From positions 186,001 to 250,000 of the forward strand of contig JAZKYY010000017.1 of NCBI GenBank assembly GCA_045612365.1: a stretch of DNA of 64,000 nucleotides, given 5' to 3'. Shown here piece after piece: positions 52,442 through 62,341 of the stretch. Each line of letters starts with the position of its first letter. Positions within the stretch are counted from its first letter, which is position 1. The notes beneath the pieces were generated by a model. The model was not told where the DNA came from, made no database searches, and saw only the letters and a program-made list of their open reading frames with translations. Made by a program: the position numbers and the translations under genes. The stretch comes from RGIG9608 sp045612365 (GTDB lineage Bacteria; Bacteroidota; Bacteroidia; Bacteroidales; Paludibacteraceae).

Positions 52442-55400
52442 TTACTTTACGAATATTACTTGAGAATCAAACTTATTTTTATCTTGAACTTTCAAAATAT
52501 ATGCACCAGTAGGTTGTTCTAATTGTAATGAGATGTTTTGATTTTCGGATGTTTTGTTTGTTTCATAAGTTTTCAAGACTTTCCCTTCTGATGACATGAT
52601 TGAAATTTTTACTCTTTCATTGAAATCACTACCTAGGACGATATTGAAATGACCATTATTTGGATTAGGATAAATCAAAATCCCTTTGTTTTTATCGATT
52701 TGTGCTGAAAGTACCCCGACTCTATCATCCAATTGTAAGTTTGTCCCGTCAAAAACCACAGTATAGGCAACACCAGGTTCTGTATCAAAGTTTAATGTTT
52801 GATTCTTATAACGAATAATACAAGGCTCTCCCTTATTAGAAAGAATGTCTGCATAAGATAGTTCATTATTTTCCCAATGTACATCAACTTCAAATGCTCC
52901 TTTTGCCAAGATTCCTGTCAGATGTCCTTCTTGCCAATCATCAGGAAGAGCAGGTAGCAAGTGGATAAATCCTAGATGACTTTGCATAATCATCTCAGTG
53001 ATTCCGGCCGTTCCGCCAAAGTTTCCGTCTATCTGAAAAGGAGGGTGCATATCCCAAAGGTTCTGTGCAGTGCCTGTTTTTAATAAATTTTGGTATAATG
53101 TATAAGCATGATTGCCGTCGTGTAGGCGAGCCCAATGATTAAGTTTCCAGCCCATACTCCAACCAGTTGCTAAATCCCCACGTTGTGTTAGTGTTTTTTT
53201 GCAGGCTTCTGCTAGTTCTGGAGTAGTTATTGGAGAAATAGTTGTTCCCGGATGTAATCCAAACAAGTGATTCGTATGTCGGTGATCATCAGTTGGGCTG
53301 TCAATATCATTGTACCACTCTTGCAGTTGGCCATATTGCCCAATTTGATATGGGCGAATTTTATTATAAGCATTTTGCCAAGTAGCAATCAAATCATTAT
53401 CCGTATTGAGAAGTTGAGCAGATTTTATAGCAGCAATCAAAACCTCTTTCGCAACGGCGTGCGCATACGTTGTACCAATATCAATGGAGCCATGCTCAGG
53501 CGACCATGATGGAGTTGCATTAAGTTCACCATTGTATTCGTACAAAGTACCAATTACAAACTGAGCACTTCCTTTTATCATGTCGTAACCAACATTACGC
53601 AACCAATCAATATCGCGAGAATAGTCGTAGTACTCCCATAGATGTGTAGCCAACCAAGGTCCTGCCGAAGGATTATAATTCCACGTCATTTCGGTAGAAT
53701 TGAGCGGAGCTGTAAATCCGTATATATTTCCAGAAATCGCAGCAGTCCATCCATCAGCTACCCCATAATAGGCTTGAGAAGTTCTTTGTCCAGGTTCTAT
53801 CAAAGATTTTATATATGTAATCAAAGGATCATAACAATCAAGTAGATTAGTCATTGCGGCTGGCCAATAATTCATTTGAACATTGATATTGTTGTGATAA
53901 TCTACTCGCCAAGGGCCTTCAATATTATTGTGCCAAACTCCTTGCAAATTTGCAGGCATTCCTCCTTTTCTTGAAGAAGATATGAGCAGATAACGACCAA
54001 ATTGATAGTAAAGTTCTTCTAAACGATTGTCAAGCGTTCCGCCTTGATAACTTGCCAAACGAGTTGGTGTGTCGTTGTCAGAAAAACTCCTATTAGGATT
54101 TATGCTAATTTCTACACGATGAAAAAGCGAGCTATAATCGTTACGATGGCGATTGTATAATTCGTTGTAGGTTTTGGATTTTGCATTTTGTATCGAAGAT
54201 CTTGTGGTGGCTAGAGGATCTACTCCTACATAAGCATAAGCGTCTGATGTATTGGGGCTAAAGTTTACTTTATAGTCGGTGTCGGCAGCTAGAATAAATT
54301 CCACATCAGTAGAATTGCTTACCGAAATAGTACCATCAGAATTGTACACAATAGAACCATCTTTTGAACGTGCGTATACTCTTAGCACATATTGCTGATT
54401 ATTGTTGGAAAGTTTACAATTATAAAGCATGCCATTTTCGCCATCCAAACCTTTTGAAGAAATAACTTGGGGGCAATTAAAAGAAAATGTCATATTTTGT
54501 ACTCCATCTTTCGATGTAAAACGACAAACCATAACACTATCAGTATACGAACAGAAGAATTTACGTTGATATGTTACACCTCCACTTTTGAACTGTACTA
54601 CCACCAATGAAGAGTCGATATTTAGAATGCGTTTATATTCGGAAACATTTGCTTCATTGATACCGGTATTGATATACGCTTCCCCCATTGTTGTAAAGGA
54701 TCCAAATACATTTGAATCGTATGCAATAGTGCCATTATAATTATTTTGAACTTGACTAGTTGCTGTAGAAACATTTCCAGATGTCAAATTTTGTTGGATT
54801 GAAGGAAGTAAACTCGCAGAATTTTTGTTCATATTCCAATAATTGGATGCACCTGTTGCAGGGCCTCCTTTCCAAAGAGTTTTCTCGTTAAGAGTAATAC
54901 GTTCTCGTGAAATAGATCCTAAAACATTTCCTCCAAATTCTCCATTGCCAATAGGAAGTGATTTTTTTTCCCATTCTTGATCCGGGTTGCTGGCCGTATC
55001 GCCATTGTTGCTGTTCCAAGCGGCTCCTCGAGAAGAAGAGTTTGGCGACGAAAACCAAATAGACAAACCTTTTGTATAATCAATGATGTTTGAGATAATA
55101 ACAACTCCATTTCCATTAATAGGCGATGGAATAAATTGAGTTCCTCCTATAGAAACCGATGTTATTTCAGTATCGATAGATTGACCTGCAGTTGCGTCAT
55201 TGGCAATATCTGCAACAATCCAAAAATAATTGTTGCCCGAATTGAGAATCTTTGTTCCTTCAAATTGCATTTGTGATGCGGAGCTTGCTGTTGCCACTTG
55301 CGTTTTTCCAGCAATGCTAGCTGAGGTGGAATGAATTAAACGAACATTTGTAATATTTCTTGTATTTCCGAGCAAATTAGCTGTTAAAGCAGTCAACGAA

Positions 55401-56917
55401 ATAGGATCTAAATTTCCTGTTGTTTGAACCAAAAGTTTACCTATTGGCACATTTTTTTCTCCCAAATTTGCCTCGCCTTCTAAAGCTTCTACAGAAACTG
55501 CGGCTACTTGCATTGGAGCCGGGTCGAGTATTTGTATTGCAAAATCATAAGCAACTCCATTTCTTATTTCTGCGTTTTTAGTGGTGAAAAGGGTGTTTTG
55601 CCAGTTCTCGGTGCTTGGAGATGGTTCGAAATTTACAATACGCATACGATACGTACCGGGCAATTGCCCATTTGGAATTGTAATTGTTCTTGTGTGCCCA
55701 GTGTCAAATGACGTATCTTGCCCGTTGTCCGATGTTTTTGTAGAGATTTCATTTGCTCCAGAAAATTCAAAATTTCTGTCCCAATCAATAAAACAAGCTT
55801 GTTGAGTCCACGAAATTTCGGAAGAGTTTCCGTCAATTGCAGCTGTGTACCCTTTCAATGTAAGTGTAAAACTTGTTGTCCCTGATTCTACTATAATTGG
55901 GTTTGATGTTTTGTCAATCAACGCTCCAGATGTGATTCTTGTGTTAGCGGAGTATCCAGCTGGCAATGCGGTATAAGGAAGTTGCGAGGTAGAAGTCGCT
56001 TCAAACACAATAGGAGTTTGAGTTCCTGTTGTGGTAGCTTGCGCAAAATAACGATTTTGTTGATTCGAATTGTTTGTAAAATATCGTTTCATTTCGGGGT
56101 ATGTCCCTTCTGCGAAATTTGCTACCAATGTTATATCCGAACTTCCTGTATACAAATACGGGTTACTTGTGCTAACAATAGCACTGGTTGATTTATTCTT
56201 CCAATTCAAGAATTTATATCCACTATTTGGATTTGCAGTTACGGATACAACTCCATCAGTTGTTGTAATAGATGTAGATGTAGTGTTGCTAATCACGGCA
56301 GTTCCTTGAGAGGCGTTTGCAGACTCGACAGAAACAGTTCGAGGATTAGCTAGCGTAGTTGCTGTGATATTTAACAAAAAATCGGCAGCAATGGCAGCAT
56401 TTGTTGTGCTACTTAGAGTACAAGCATCCGTAATTCCCCATGCCATAAATAGTCGCAAACGAGTTTCTCCAATTGAAGCATTGTTAGGAATAGTAATGCT
56501 AAAGTTGCGGTAACTATCGCGTCCTGTATCGTCGGTGTTGAAAGAGGATTCTCGTGCAGGAAGTTTTCCTATTGTTTCTCCGTCGTCTGAAAAATCGCCG
56601 TCGCTATTCCAGTCGGCAAAGCAGTTGACGTAAGTCCAATTGATATATCCATTCAGCCGAACTTGTATTGTACTTCCTAAGGCAACAGATATAGCTGCCC
56701 CTTGATTTTGAACTCCTCGGTAGCAGTCTCCATTGGAGCGACTTGTTAGCACAGTACTGATTATCACAGCATCGTCTCCTTGAGGAGTGATTGTTACGCT
56801 CTCCCAAGAACGGTCAGTTTTAGTTGATTGCCCTAATGTTTCACAATACGTTTGTGCATTTGCTGCAGAAATTACAAGAAGTAGTGCAATGCCAAGAAGA
56901 AAAAAAATCCTTTTCAT
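52442..56917 (-). CDS. secreted multidomain GH95 alpha-L-fucosidase-type enzyme with T9SS sorting domain
   Basis: The 1491-residue protein has a signal peptide (to about residue 21) and a GEVED-type domain (about 60-185; CFADWNSDGDFSDDGE). An InlB-like repeat (about 195-270; NPNSGYKFLNWKN) and a second GEVED domain (about 340-470; CFIDWDRNFEFSG) follow. Next is a module resembling the N-terminal domain of BNR sialidases (about 475-615), then the GH95 catalytic region (about 620-1395). Expected GH95 residues are visible in NINVQMNYWPA, TPSWSPEHGS and FQIDGNFGGTAGI. The last 75 residues (ILIYPNPNNGHFNI... to VIFVK) are a type A type IX sorting domain. Its ATG overlaps the vanZ-like stop by 4 bp. 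Natural substrates are terminal fucosides or galactosides. Confidence 0.9.
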   Translation of the reverse strand: MKRIFFLLGIALLLVISAANAQTYCETLGQSTKTDRSWESVTITPQGDDAVIISTVLTSRSNGDCYRGVQNQGAAISVALGSTIQVRLNGYINWTYVNCFADWNSDGDFSDDGETIGKLPARESSFNTDDTGRDSYRNFSITIPNNASIGETRLRLFMAWGITDACTLSSTTNAAIAADFLLNITATTLANPRTVSVESANASQGTAVISNTTSTSITTTDGVVSVTANPNSGYKFLNWKNKSTSAIVSTSNPYLYTGSSDITLVANFAEGTYPEMKRYFTNNSNQQNRYFAQATTTGTQTPIVFEATSTSQLPYTALPAGYSANTRITSGALIDKTSNPIIVESGTTSFTLTLKGYTAAIDGNSSEISWTQQACFIDWDRNFEFSGANEISTKTSDNGQDTSFDTGHTRTITIPNGQLPGTYRMRIVNFEPSPSTENWQNTLFTTKNAEIRNGVAYDFAIQILDPAPMQVAAVSVEALEGEANLGEKNVPIGKLLVQTTGNLDPISLTALTANLLGNTRNITNVRLIHSTSASIAGKTQVATASSASQMQFEGTKILNSGNNYFWIVADIANDATAGQSIDTEITSVSIGGTQFIPSPINGNGVVIISNIIDYTKGLSIWFSSPNSSSRGAAWNSNNGDTASNPDQEWEKKSLPIGNGEFGGNVLGSISRERITLNEKTLWKGGPATGASNYWNMNKNSASLLPSIQQNLTSGNVSTATSQVQNNYNGTIAYDSNVFGSFTTMGEAYINTGINEANVSEYKRILNIDSSLVVVQFKSGGVTYQRKFFCSYTDSVMVCRFTSKDGVQNMTFSFNCPQVISSKGLDGENGMLYNCKLSNNNQQYVLRVYARSKDGSIVYNSDGTISVSNSTDVEFILAADTDYKVNFSPNTSDAYAYVGVDPLATTRSSIQNAKSKTYNELYNRHRNDYSSLFHRVEISINPNRSFSDNDTPTRLASYQGGTLDNRLEELYYQFGRYLLISSSRKGGMPANLQGVWHNNIEGPWRVDYHNNINVQMNYWPAAMTNLLDCYDPLITYIKSLIEPGQRTSQAYYGVADGWTAAISGNIYGFTAPLNSTEMTWNYNPSAGPWLATHLWEYYDYSRDIDWLRNVGYDMIKGSAQFVIGTLYEYNGELNATPSWSPEHGSIDIGTTYAHAVAKEVLIAAIKSAQLLNTDNDLIATWQNAYNKIRPYQIGQYGQLQEWYNDIDSPTDDHRHTNHLFGLHPGTTISPITTPELAEACKKTLTQRGDLATGWSMGWKLNHWARLHDGNHAYTLYQNLLKTGTAQNLWDMHPPFQIDGNFGGTAGITEMIMQSHLGFIHLLPALPDDWQEGHLTGILAKGAFEVDVHWENNELSYADILSNKGEPCIIRYKNQTLNFDTEPGVAYTVVFDGTNLQLDDRVGVLSAQIDKNKGILIYPNPNNGHFNIVLGSDFNERVKISIMSSEGKVLKTYETNKTSENQNISLQLEQPTGAYILKVQDKNKFDSQVIFVK

Positions 56918-57291
56918 AGGTTGCTTTTTATATGTTTAATTATAAAAAAGGTGTAAATAATAATACCTGTCATAGTCCCAATTGCGTTTATTAGCGCATC
57001 CCATAAATCTCCTGATCTGTAAGGAATTAATGTTTGAAGAAATTCAATAAAAGTTCCAAAAAACATTGGAAATGAAACAACAAACGTCCATTGTACAAGA
57101 GATTTTGCTCGCTTCTCATAACACAAAACAATTCCTAATATCATGTACATAAGAAAATGAACAAATTTATCGATATGAGGAATGTTCAATGCGAACGGAA
57201 CATTGGAGATTTCTATCCTTTTCAAAGAAAAAAAGAGGATAAGAATGCACCAAATAAGCGTCAAATAGTATTTTCGTAGAATAAAGCGCAT
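56914..57291 (-). CDS. VanZ-like family membrane protein
   Basis: This 125-residue protein has three to four hydrophobic helices and the VanZ-like pattern HIDKFVHFLMYMILGIVLCY followed by GTFIEFLQTLIPYRSGDLWDALINAIGTMTG (read in two parts). The His/Asp/Glu residues in these segments are conserved in the family. Its function is unknown; teicoplanin resistance applies only to some relatives. ATG 57291 lies 2 bp after the trxB stop; an upstream start at 57339 inside trxB is unlikely. The stop overlaps the GH95 start. Confidence 0.85.
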   Translation of the reverse strand: MRFILRKYYLTLIWCILILFFSLKRIEISNVPFALNIPHIDKFVHFLMYMILGIVLCYEKRAKSLVQWTFVVSFPMFFGTFIEFLQTLIPYRSGDLWDALINAIGTMTGIIIYTFFIIKHIKSNL

Positions 57292-57293
57292 TA

Positions 57294-58226
57294 TTACTTT
57301 GTTTTCAAATAACGCTCTACTTCTATGGCTGCACGACAACCGCTTGCCGCTGCCGTAATAGCTTGTCGGTAATGAGGATCTGCCACATCACCAGCAGCAA
57401 AAACTCCTTCAATATTAGTTTTAGGTGTGCCGTCAATAGTTTTAATGTATCCCAATTCGTCTGTTTCTACAAATTTCTTAAACACATCGGAGTTTGGATG
57501 ATGACCTATAGCAAGGAAAAAACCATCTATTGCAATTTCAACTTCTTGTTCATCTGATTGTCCGCGACGTTTTACAAAACGAGCACCTTCAACGCCATTT
57601 TCACCAAAAAGTCCCAAAGTTTCATGTTCAAAAAGCACTTCGATATTTTCAGTTTCATGAACACGTTTTTGCATGATGTCTGAAGCACGAAGAAATGGTT
57701 TGCGAACAATGAGGTAAACCCTTTTAGCTAATCCTGACAGATAGATTGCTTCTTCGCAAGCTGTGTCGCCACCGCCAACTACAGCCACAGTTTTTCTGCG
57801 GTAGAAAAAACCATCGCAAGTAGCACATGCCGAAACTCCCATTCCCATGTATTTTTGTTCGTCGGCCAGTCCAAGATATTTTGCAGATGCTCCTGTAGAG
57901 ATAATCACACATTTGGCCTCAATTTGTTTTTCTCCATCGATTGTTACTTTATGAACTTCGCCAGAAAAATCAACTTCGGTAACAATTCCTGTACGAATAT
58001 CTGTTCCAAAACGTTCGGCTTGAGCACGCATTTTTTCCATCAACTCAGTCCCGGTTATTCCTTCGGGGAACCCAGGAAAATTTTCAATCTCGGTAGTAGT
58101 GGTAAGTTGTCCTCCAGGTTGAATTCCTTCGTAAAGTACGGGGCTCAAATTGGCACGAGAGGCATAAATAGCAGCTGTGTATCCTGCAGGACCAGAGCCT
58201 ATAATCAAACAGTCTATTTTTTCCAT
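57294..58226 (-). CDS. trxB: thioredoxin-disulfide reductase
   Basis: TrxB reduces thioredoxin with NADPH. The 310-residue flavoprotein has the FAD motif IIGSGPAGYTAAIYASRA, the redox pair Cys134-x2-Cys137 in SACATCDGFFYR, the NADPH motif VVGGGDTACEEA, and the C-terminal FAD motif GVFAAGDVADPHYRQ. It overlaps lolA by one base and precedes vanZ by 2 bp, in a tight ftsK-lolA-trxB-vanZ run. Confidence 0.96.
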   Translation of the reverse strand: MEKIDCLIIGSGPAGYTAAIYASRANLSPVLYEGIQPGGQLTTTTEIENFPGFPEGITGTELMEKMRAQAERFGTDIRTGIVTEVDFSGEVHKVTIDGEKQIEAKCVIISTGASAKYLGLADEQKYMGMGVSACATCDGFFYRRKTVAVVGGGDTACEEAIYLSGLAKRVYLIVRKPFLRASDIMQKRVHETENIEVLFEHETLGLFGENGVEGARFVKRRGQSDEQEVEIAIDGFFLAIGHHPNSDVFKKFVETDELGYIKTIDGTPKTNIEGVFAAGDVADPHYRQAITAAASGCRAAIEVERYLKTK

Positions 58227-58864
58227 TATCTTAAATCGTTTATTTCTATGTTTAAGTATTTTTTTGAATCGAACATAAAGTCAATATCAGTAAGTTTTGC
58301 TTCCGAATTAAAGTTGCTCGACGTAAATGTGGTAGAAGTACCATTTTTGTATTTAATACTGATTTTTTTTACTTGTTTTGTTTCCTTTTGCACCACAATG
58401 GCTACTTTGAAGTGATCAAACTTATTCTCTTTAGGAAAAAGATTAAGCAGATAGTGTTGTTTGTCCTTCTCCGAATCGGCATCGAACTGCACGTGGTGAG
58501 TTTTTCCAAACTCATTAATCATCAATATCGGATTTAGCTGAAGCATTTCTTCTTTTGTAGGTTCGAATATGGTTACCTCGTCGAGGTTTTTTATGAGTGT
58601 CCATTGTGTTTTTCCATCAAAGAAGAGTTCAAGTTCTTCTGTCGAAAGCGTAAACTTGTTGCCTTTAAGTTTTAGTTTGCCTGCCTTTTTTTCGCTTTCG
58701 TTTGTTTGTGCATTTTCATAGATGATGTAAAAATCAGTTATGATAGCCGATTTTTGCAAAAATGCAGATATTTTATCCAAAGTAGCTTTTGCTTGTTGAT
58801 CGGTTTGCGCCGTTGCTCCAAAAGAAATGCAAAGCGCAAGAAGTATAAAGAGTGTACGTTTCAT
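58226..58864 (-). CDS. LolA-like outer-membrane lipoprotein carrier protein
   Basis: LolA carries lipoproteins across the periplasm. The 212-residue product has a signal peptide (FILLALCISFGATAQ). The LolA-type half-barrel pattern follows: KATLDKISAFLQKS, KLKLKGNKFTLSTEELELFFDGKTQWTLI and DEVTIFEPTKEEMLQLNPILMI. Similar proteins in Bacteroidota are next to ftsK. No LolB is visible, as expected for this phylum. The gap from ftsK is 14 bp. Confidence 0.87.
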   Translation of the reverse strand: MKRTLFILLALCISFGATAQTDQQAKATLDKISAFLQKSAIITDFYIIYENAQTNESEKKAGKLKLKGNKFTLSTEELELFFDGKTQWTLIKNLDEVTIFEPTKEEMLQLNPILMINEFGKTHHVQFDADSEKDKQHYLLNLFPKENKFDHFKVAIVVQKETKQVKKISIKYKNGTSTTFTSSNFNSEAKLTDIDFMFDSKKYLNIEINDLR

Positions 58865-58878
58865 TTTTTCTAATTTCT

Positions 58879-61272
58879 TTATTTTAACCCATCTATAATT
58901 TGGTTGAGTGAGAACTCGTCTTGAACCAACACTTGGCGAGGTTTTGAACCCTTTTGTGGTCCTACAATACCTGCCTTTTCGAGTTGTGTCATAATTTTTC
59001 CAGCACGTGGGAATCCTAGTTCAAATGTACGTTGAATGGCAGAGGTTGATCCTATTTGCTGGTTAACCACCCATCGGGCAACGTCGGCAAAAAGTTCGTC
59101 TCGTTTGCCAAAATCTGCACTTGTAAACCCAGAAGCTTCGACTTCACCTCCTTCTGGTGGTTCGGGCAACTCGTATGCCGATGGATAGGCTTGTTGCTTG
59201 CTGATGTGGTTTACAATATCTTCTACCTCTGGCGTATCAACAAAGGCACATTGTACACGAGTTACATCATTGCCACCAGAATAGAGCAAATCTCCTCGAC
59301 CGATAAGTTGCTGAGCACCTGTTGCGTCGAGAATGGTGCGGGAGTCGATCATTGACTGCACGCGGAATGCCATACGGCTTGGAATATTAGCCTTGATTAC
59401 ACCCGTGATAATATTTACAGATGGACGTTGGGTAGCAAGTATCATGTGCATACCAACAGCACGTGCTTTTTGTGTAATTCGGGCAATAGGTGTTTCCACC
59501 TCTTTGCCTGCTACCATAATGAAATCTCCAAACTCGTCGATGACAATCACTATATAAGGCAAGAAGCGATGACCTTTTTCTGGATTAAGTTGTCGGTTTA
59601 CGAATTTTTCGTTGTAATCAATAATGTTTCGGCAATTTGCCTTCATGAGTAACTCGTAGCGATTCTCCATTTCTACGACCAACGATTTCAGAGTTTGTAT
59701 CACCTTGGTAGAATCGGTAATAATGACATTATCCTCTTCGGGTAACTTAGCCATATAGTGTTTTTCGATGGCTGCGTAGATGTTAAACTCTACCATTTTG
59801 GGGTCGATAAGCACAAACTTCAGTTCGGCAGGATGTTTTTTGTAAAGCAAAGATGTGATAACAGCATTCAAGCCCACTGACTTTCCTTGCCCTGTAGCTC
59901 CTGCAACTAGGAGATGAGGTGTTTTTGCTAAGTCAAACATAAACACTTCGTTGGTGATGGTACGCCCGATGGCTACGGGTAGAGCCATTTTTTCCTCTTC
60001 CTGAAATTTTTTGGAAGCTATGATAGAGTGCATCGACACGATTTGTGGATTTTCATTTGGCACCTCAATACCGATAGTGCCTTTGCCCGGTATAGGTGCG
60101 ATGATTCGGATCCCTTTTGCCGCAAGACTCAGCATAATGTCGCTTTCTAGATTGCGTATTTTTGAAATGCGTGTGCCGGCCTTCGGAACAATTTCGTACA
60201 ACGTAACGGTAGGACCTATGGTTGCTTTTATGCTTGTGATTTCTATTCCAAAATCGCCCAACGCATTTACAATTCGCTCTTTATTGGCATTCTGCTCATC
60301 CATATTGACAATGGGAGCATTTTCGTTTGGGTAGGTTTTTAGTAGCGATAGCGACGGAAATTTGTAATGCGAAAGGTCAAGCGTTGGGTCGTACTTTCCT
60401 TGTGTTTTCAGTATATAATCAAGTGTTCCCACCTCTATATCTTCGGGAGCAACGATGTCTATTTCGAGCTGGTCAGCGTTGTCCTTTTTCTCGTCTTCAT
60501 TATCCTCATCTTCGTTTTCTTCTTCTTGTTGTTTAGGAGTAAATTTTTCGGGAGATGTAGTTTGAGTAAGATCCAGTTCTATAGGTGTGCTTACGCTGGA
60601 AGGCTCAACCCACTCCTCTGGTACAATTTCCGTGCCGATGGCTTTTTGGTCTTCCGACTCTTGAACCAACGTTTTTTTCTTTGGAGTAAATAGTTTTTTG
60701 ATGAACGGAAGAGTTTTGTTCGATGCGAAAATCAAAATTACTACTAGCGATATAAAGAGCAACAGTATTACGCCCCAACCGATATTTTCGAAAAGCCAAA
60801 CGCTCAAAAAATCACCATGTGCACCTCCCCAACTTAGTGCCGAATCTTTATAAAAATTGTAAAAGAAAAAACTAAAGAAAACAGAGCTCCAGATGAGCAA
60901 AATACCCGGAAGAAGAAACGACTTCCACAAGGAGAAAGTTTTAATCTGCATTAGGCGAAGTCCCAAAACAAATGGGAAAATAAGCAACAAAAACGCTGAG
61001 ACTCCAAACGACTGGTTGATGAACAAATTGGCAATTTTTGCTCCGCTAAGTCCACTCCAATTTTTTACGGGAGCACTTCGGAGAGAGCCCTCAACTTGAC
61101 TTTGATCGGCAGCGATGGTAAAAACGTACGAAGCAAAAGAGAAGAATATAAAAATAGTGACAATAACCAAAAACAACCCTAAAACAAAGCAGGTGCGTTC
61201 GTCTTTGATGAAGTGCCTAAAGCGTTTGGAGAAGGGTGTTTCGTTTGTTGCCTTTTCTGTTTTTTTTGCCAT
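58879..61272 (-). CDS. ftsK: DNA translocase FtsK
   Basis: FtsK couples chromosome segregation to cell division. The 797-residue protein has four N-terminal membrane helices (about 25-200) and an acidic linker (EEENEDEDNEDEKKDNADQ, about 255-275). The motor follows, with Walker A VAGATGQGKSVG (about 452-463), Walker B IVIVIDEFGDFIMVAG, RPSVNIITGVIKANIPSR and a C-terminal gamma winged-helix domain that would read polarity sequences. An earlier start at 61302 would overlap the promoter; MAKKTEKAT at 61272 is preferred. Confidence 0.95.
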   Translation of the reverse strand: MAKKTEKATNETPFSKRFRHFIKDERTCFVLGLFLVIVTIFIFFSFASYVFTIAADQSQVEGSLRSAPVKNWSGLSGAKIANLFINQSFGVSAFLLLIFPFVLGLRLMQIKTFSLWKSFLLPGILLIWSSVFFSFFFYNFYKDSALSWGGAHGDFLSVWLFENIGWGVILLLFISLVVILIFASNKTLPFIKKLFTPKKKTLVQESEDQKAIGTEIVPEEWVEPSSVSTPIELDLTQTTSPEKFTPKQQEEENEDEDNEDEKKDNADQLEIDIVAPEDIEVGTLDYILKTQGKYDPTLDLSHYKFPSLSLLKTYPNENAPIVNMDEQNANKERIVNALGDFGIEITSIKATIGPTVTLYEIVPKAGTRISKIRNLESDIMLSLAAKGIRIIAPIPGKGTIGIEVPNENPQIVSMHSIIASKKFQEEEKMALPVAIGRTITNEVFMFDLAKTPHLLVAGATGQGKSVGLNAVITSLLYKKHPAELKFVLIDPKMVEFNIYAAIEKHYMAKLPEEDNVIITDSTKVIQTLKSLVVEMENRYELLMKANCRNIIDYNEKFVNRQLNPEKGHRFLPYIVIVIDEFGDFIMVAGKEVETPIARITQKARAVGMHMILATQRPSVNIITGVIKANIPSRMAFRVQSMIDSRTILDATGAQQLIGRGDLLYSGGNDVTRVQCAFVDTPEVEDIVNHISKQQAYPSAYELPEPPEGGEVEASGFTSADFGKRDELFADVARWVVNQQIGSTSAIQRTFELGFPRAGKIMTQLEKAGIVGPQKGSKPRQVLVQDEFSLNQIIDGLK

Positions 61273-61299
61273 AATTGTTTGCGATTTTCTTAAGAAGCA

Positions 61300-61331
61300 C
61301 AAAGGTAAAAATTCGCAAGTGAAAATGCAAA
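61300..61331 (-). promoter_or_regulatory. promoter for the ftsK operon (-33 TTTG, -7 TACCTTTG)
   Basis: On the minus strand TTTG (61331-61328) and TACCTTTG (61307-61300) are 20 bp apart, a full consensus pair, with a leader of about 21 nt before ATG 61272. Confidence 0.7.
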
Positions 61332-61332
61332 C

Positions 61333-61367
61333 AAAAAAATCCTACTCAAACAGAGTAGGATTTTTTT
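61333..61367. terminator. terminator of the lipoprotein operon, abutting the ftsK promoter
   Basis: AAAAAAATCCTACTC and GAGTAGGATTTTTTT form a 15-bp stem (core CCTACTC/GAGTAGG) with an AAACA loop. It begins at the stop codon of the 61366 gene and ends 1 bp from the ftsK -33 element, insulating ftsK from readthrough. Confidence 0.88.
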
Positions 61368-62319
61368 AACAATTACCTTCGTGGTCGCTTTCGTTCTCTG
61401 CGACAGTCATTGTTGCAAAATCCCAAACAGAATAGGATATTTGTCCCCATTCAACACCACAAATATCCGAAATTTTCCAATCACCATCCACATTCTTCAT
61501 ATATAAAACTATATCGTCTGATGCATTAGGCTTTCTATCATCAAATGTGATATATACCAATGTATAATTAGGATTGCTATGGTCATACTCTTTAATCTCA
61601 TAATTATGTAGTGAGCCATCATTAAACTTCCAATAACCGTTTCTTGCCCAACTATCAAGACTGCTATACTTAAACGCCTTGTGCAATTCGGTGTAGAAAT
61701 CATCAGTCATAACTTCTTTATCATCCATCGCTCCTCCATATGCGCCATGTACAACTTCTTCGATTTGTGCTTCGATTTCTGACTCTTTCATTGTGGCTTC
61801 AAAAAGGCTGTCAAGATTCATACCAGAGTCACGGAGTTCTTGCAAAGCCTCTTCGCCTAAATATTTTTTCCACATATACTTTTCAATGTCTTTTAAATTA
61901 GGTTCGATAGTCCATTCCTCTTTAGACGAGGTAGATGTAATAGAAAATGTAAAATGAATTTCACTGCCAAGTTCTTCGAACTCCCAAACGTTTTCTTCTA
62001 CAAGTTTGTAAGGCGATAAAAGTATATTTGCTTTATCATACCCAAAATATACTTTTTTGGCGTATTTATTGCCTTCTGCCACTTTTTCATTTAACAAACG
62101 TTTAAATCCTTCGTCTTCATTTTCAGTAGCATTAAACTCGTCTATGATAGCATCATAAAACTCTTCAGCTTTATCATCTTGATTATATTCAATCAAAAGG
62201 TCTGATGATGCTAAATAAAACTTCACTGCATCGTTGATTTGGACTTGATAGTCTTCTGGTGTTGATGCACACGACACCAAGATTAAGCTCATTAGGCTTA
62301 TTGTAAAAAACTTTTTCAT
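61366..62319 (-). CDS. uncharacterised lipoprotein
   Basis: The 317-residue product has a lipoprotein signal peptide (MSLILVSCAST, Cys about 17). The mature part is acidic and mixed alpha/beta. The C-terminal region around residues 205-300 (DDFYTELHKAFKY, NYTLVYITFDD, IVLYMKNVDGDWKISDICG) resembles the NTF2-like/DUF3828 pattern of secreted proteins, with a low-confidence match. The function is unknown. It is the last gene of a minus-strand operon, 22 bp after the leucine-rich protein gene, and is closed by a strong terminator. Confidence 0.8.
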   Translation of the reverse strand: MKKFFTISLMSLILVSCASTPEDYQVQINDAVKFYLASSDLLIEYNQDDKAEEFYDAIIDEFNATENEDEGFKRLLNEKVAEGNKYAKKVYFGYDKANILLSPYKLVEENVWEFEELGSEIHFTFSITSTSSKEEWTIEPNLKDIEKYMWKKYLGEEALQELRDSGMNLDSLFEATMKESEIEAQIEEVVHGAYGGAMDDKEVMTDDFYTELHKAFKYSSLDSWARNGYWKFNDGSLHNYEIKEYDHSNPNYTLVYITFDDRKPNASDDIVLYMKNVDGDWKISDICGVEWGQISYSVWDFATMTVAENESDHEGNC

Positions 62320-62341
62320 GATTTAATGATTTAATTAATTA

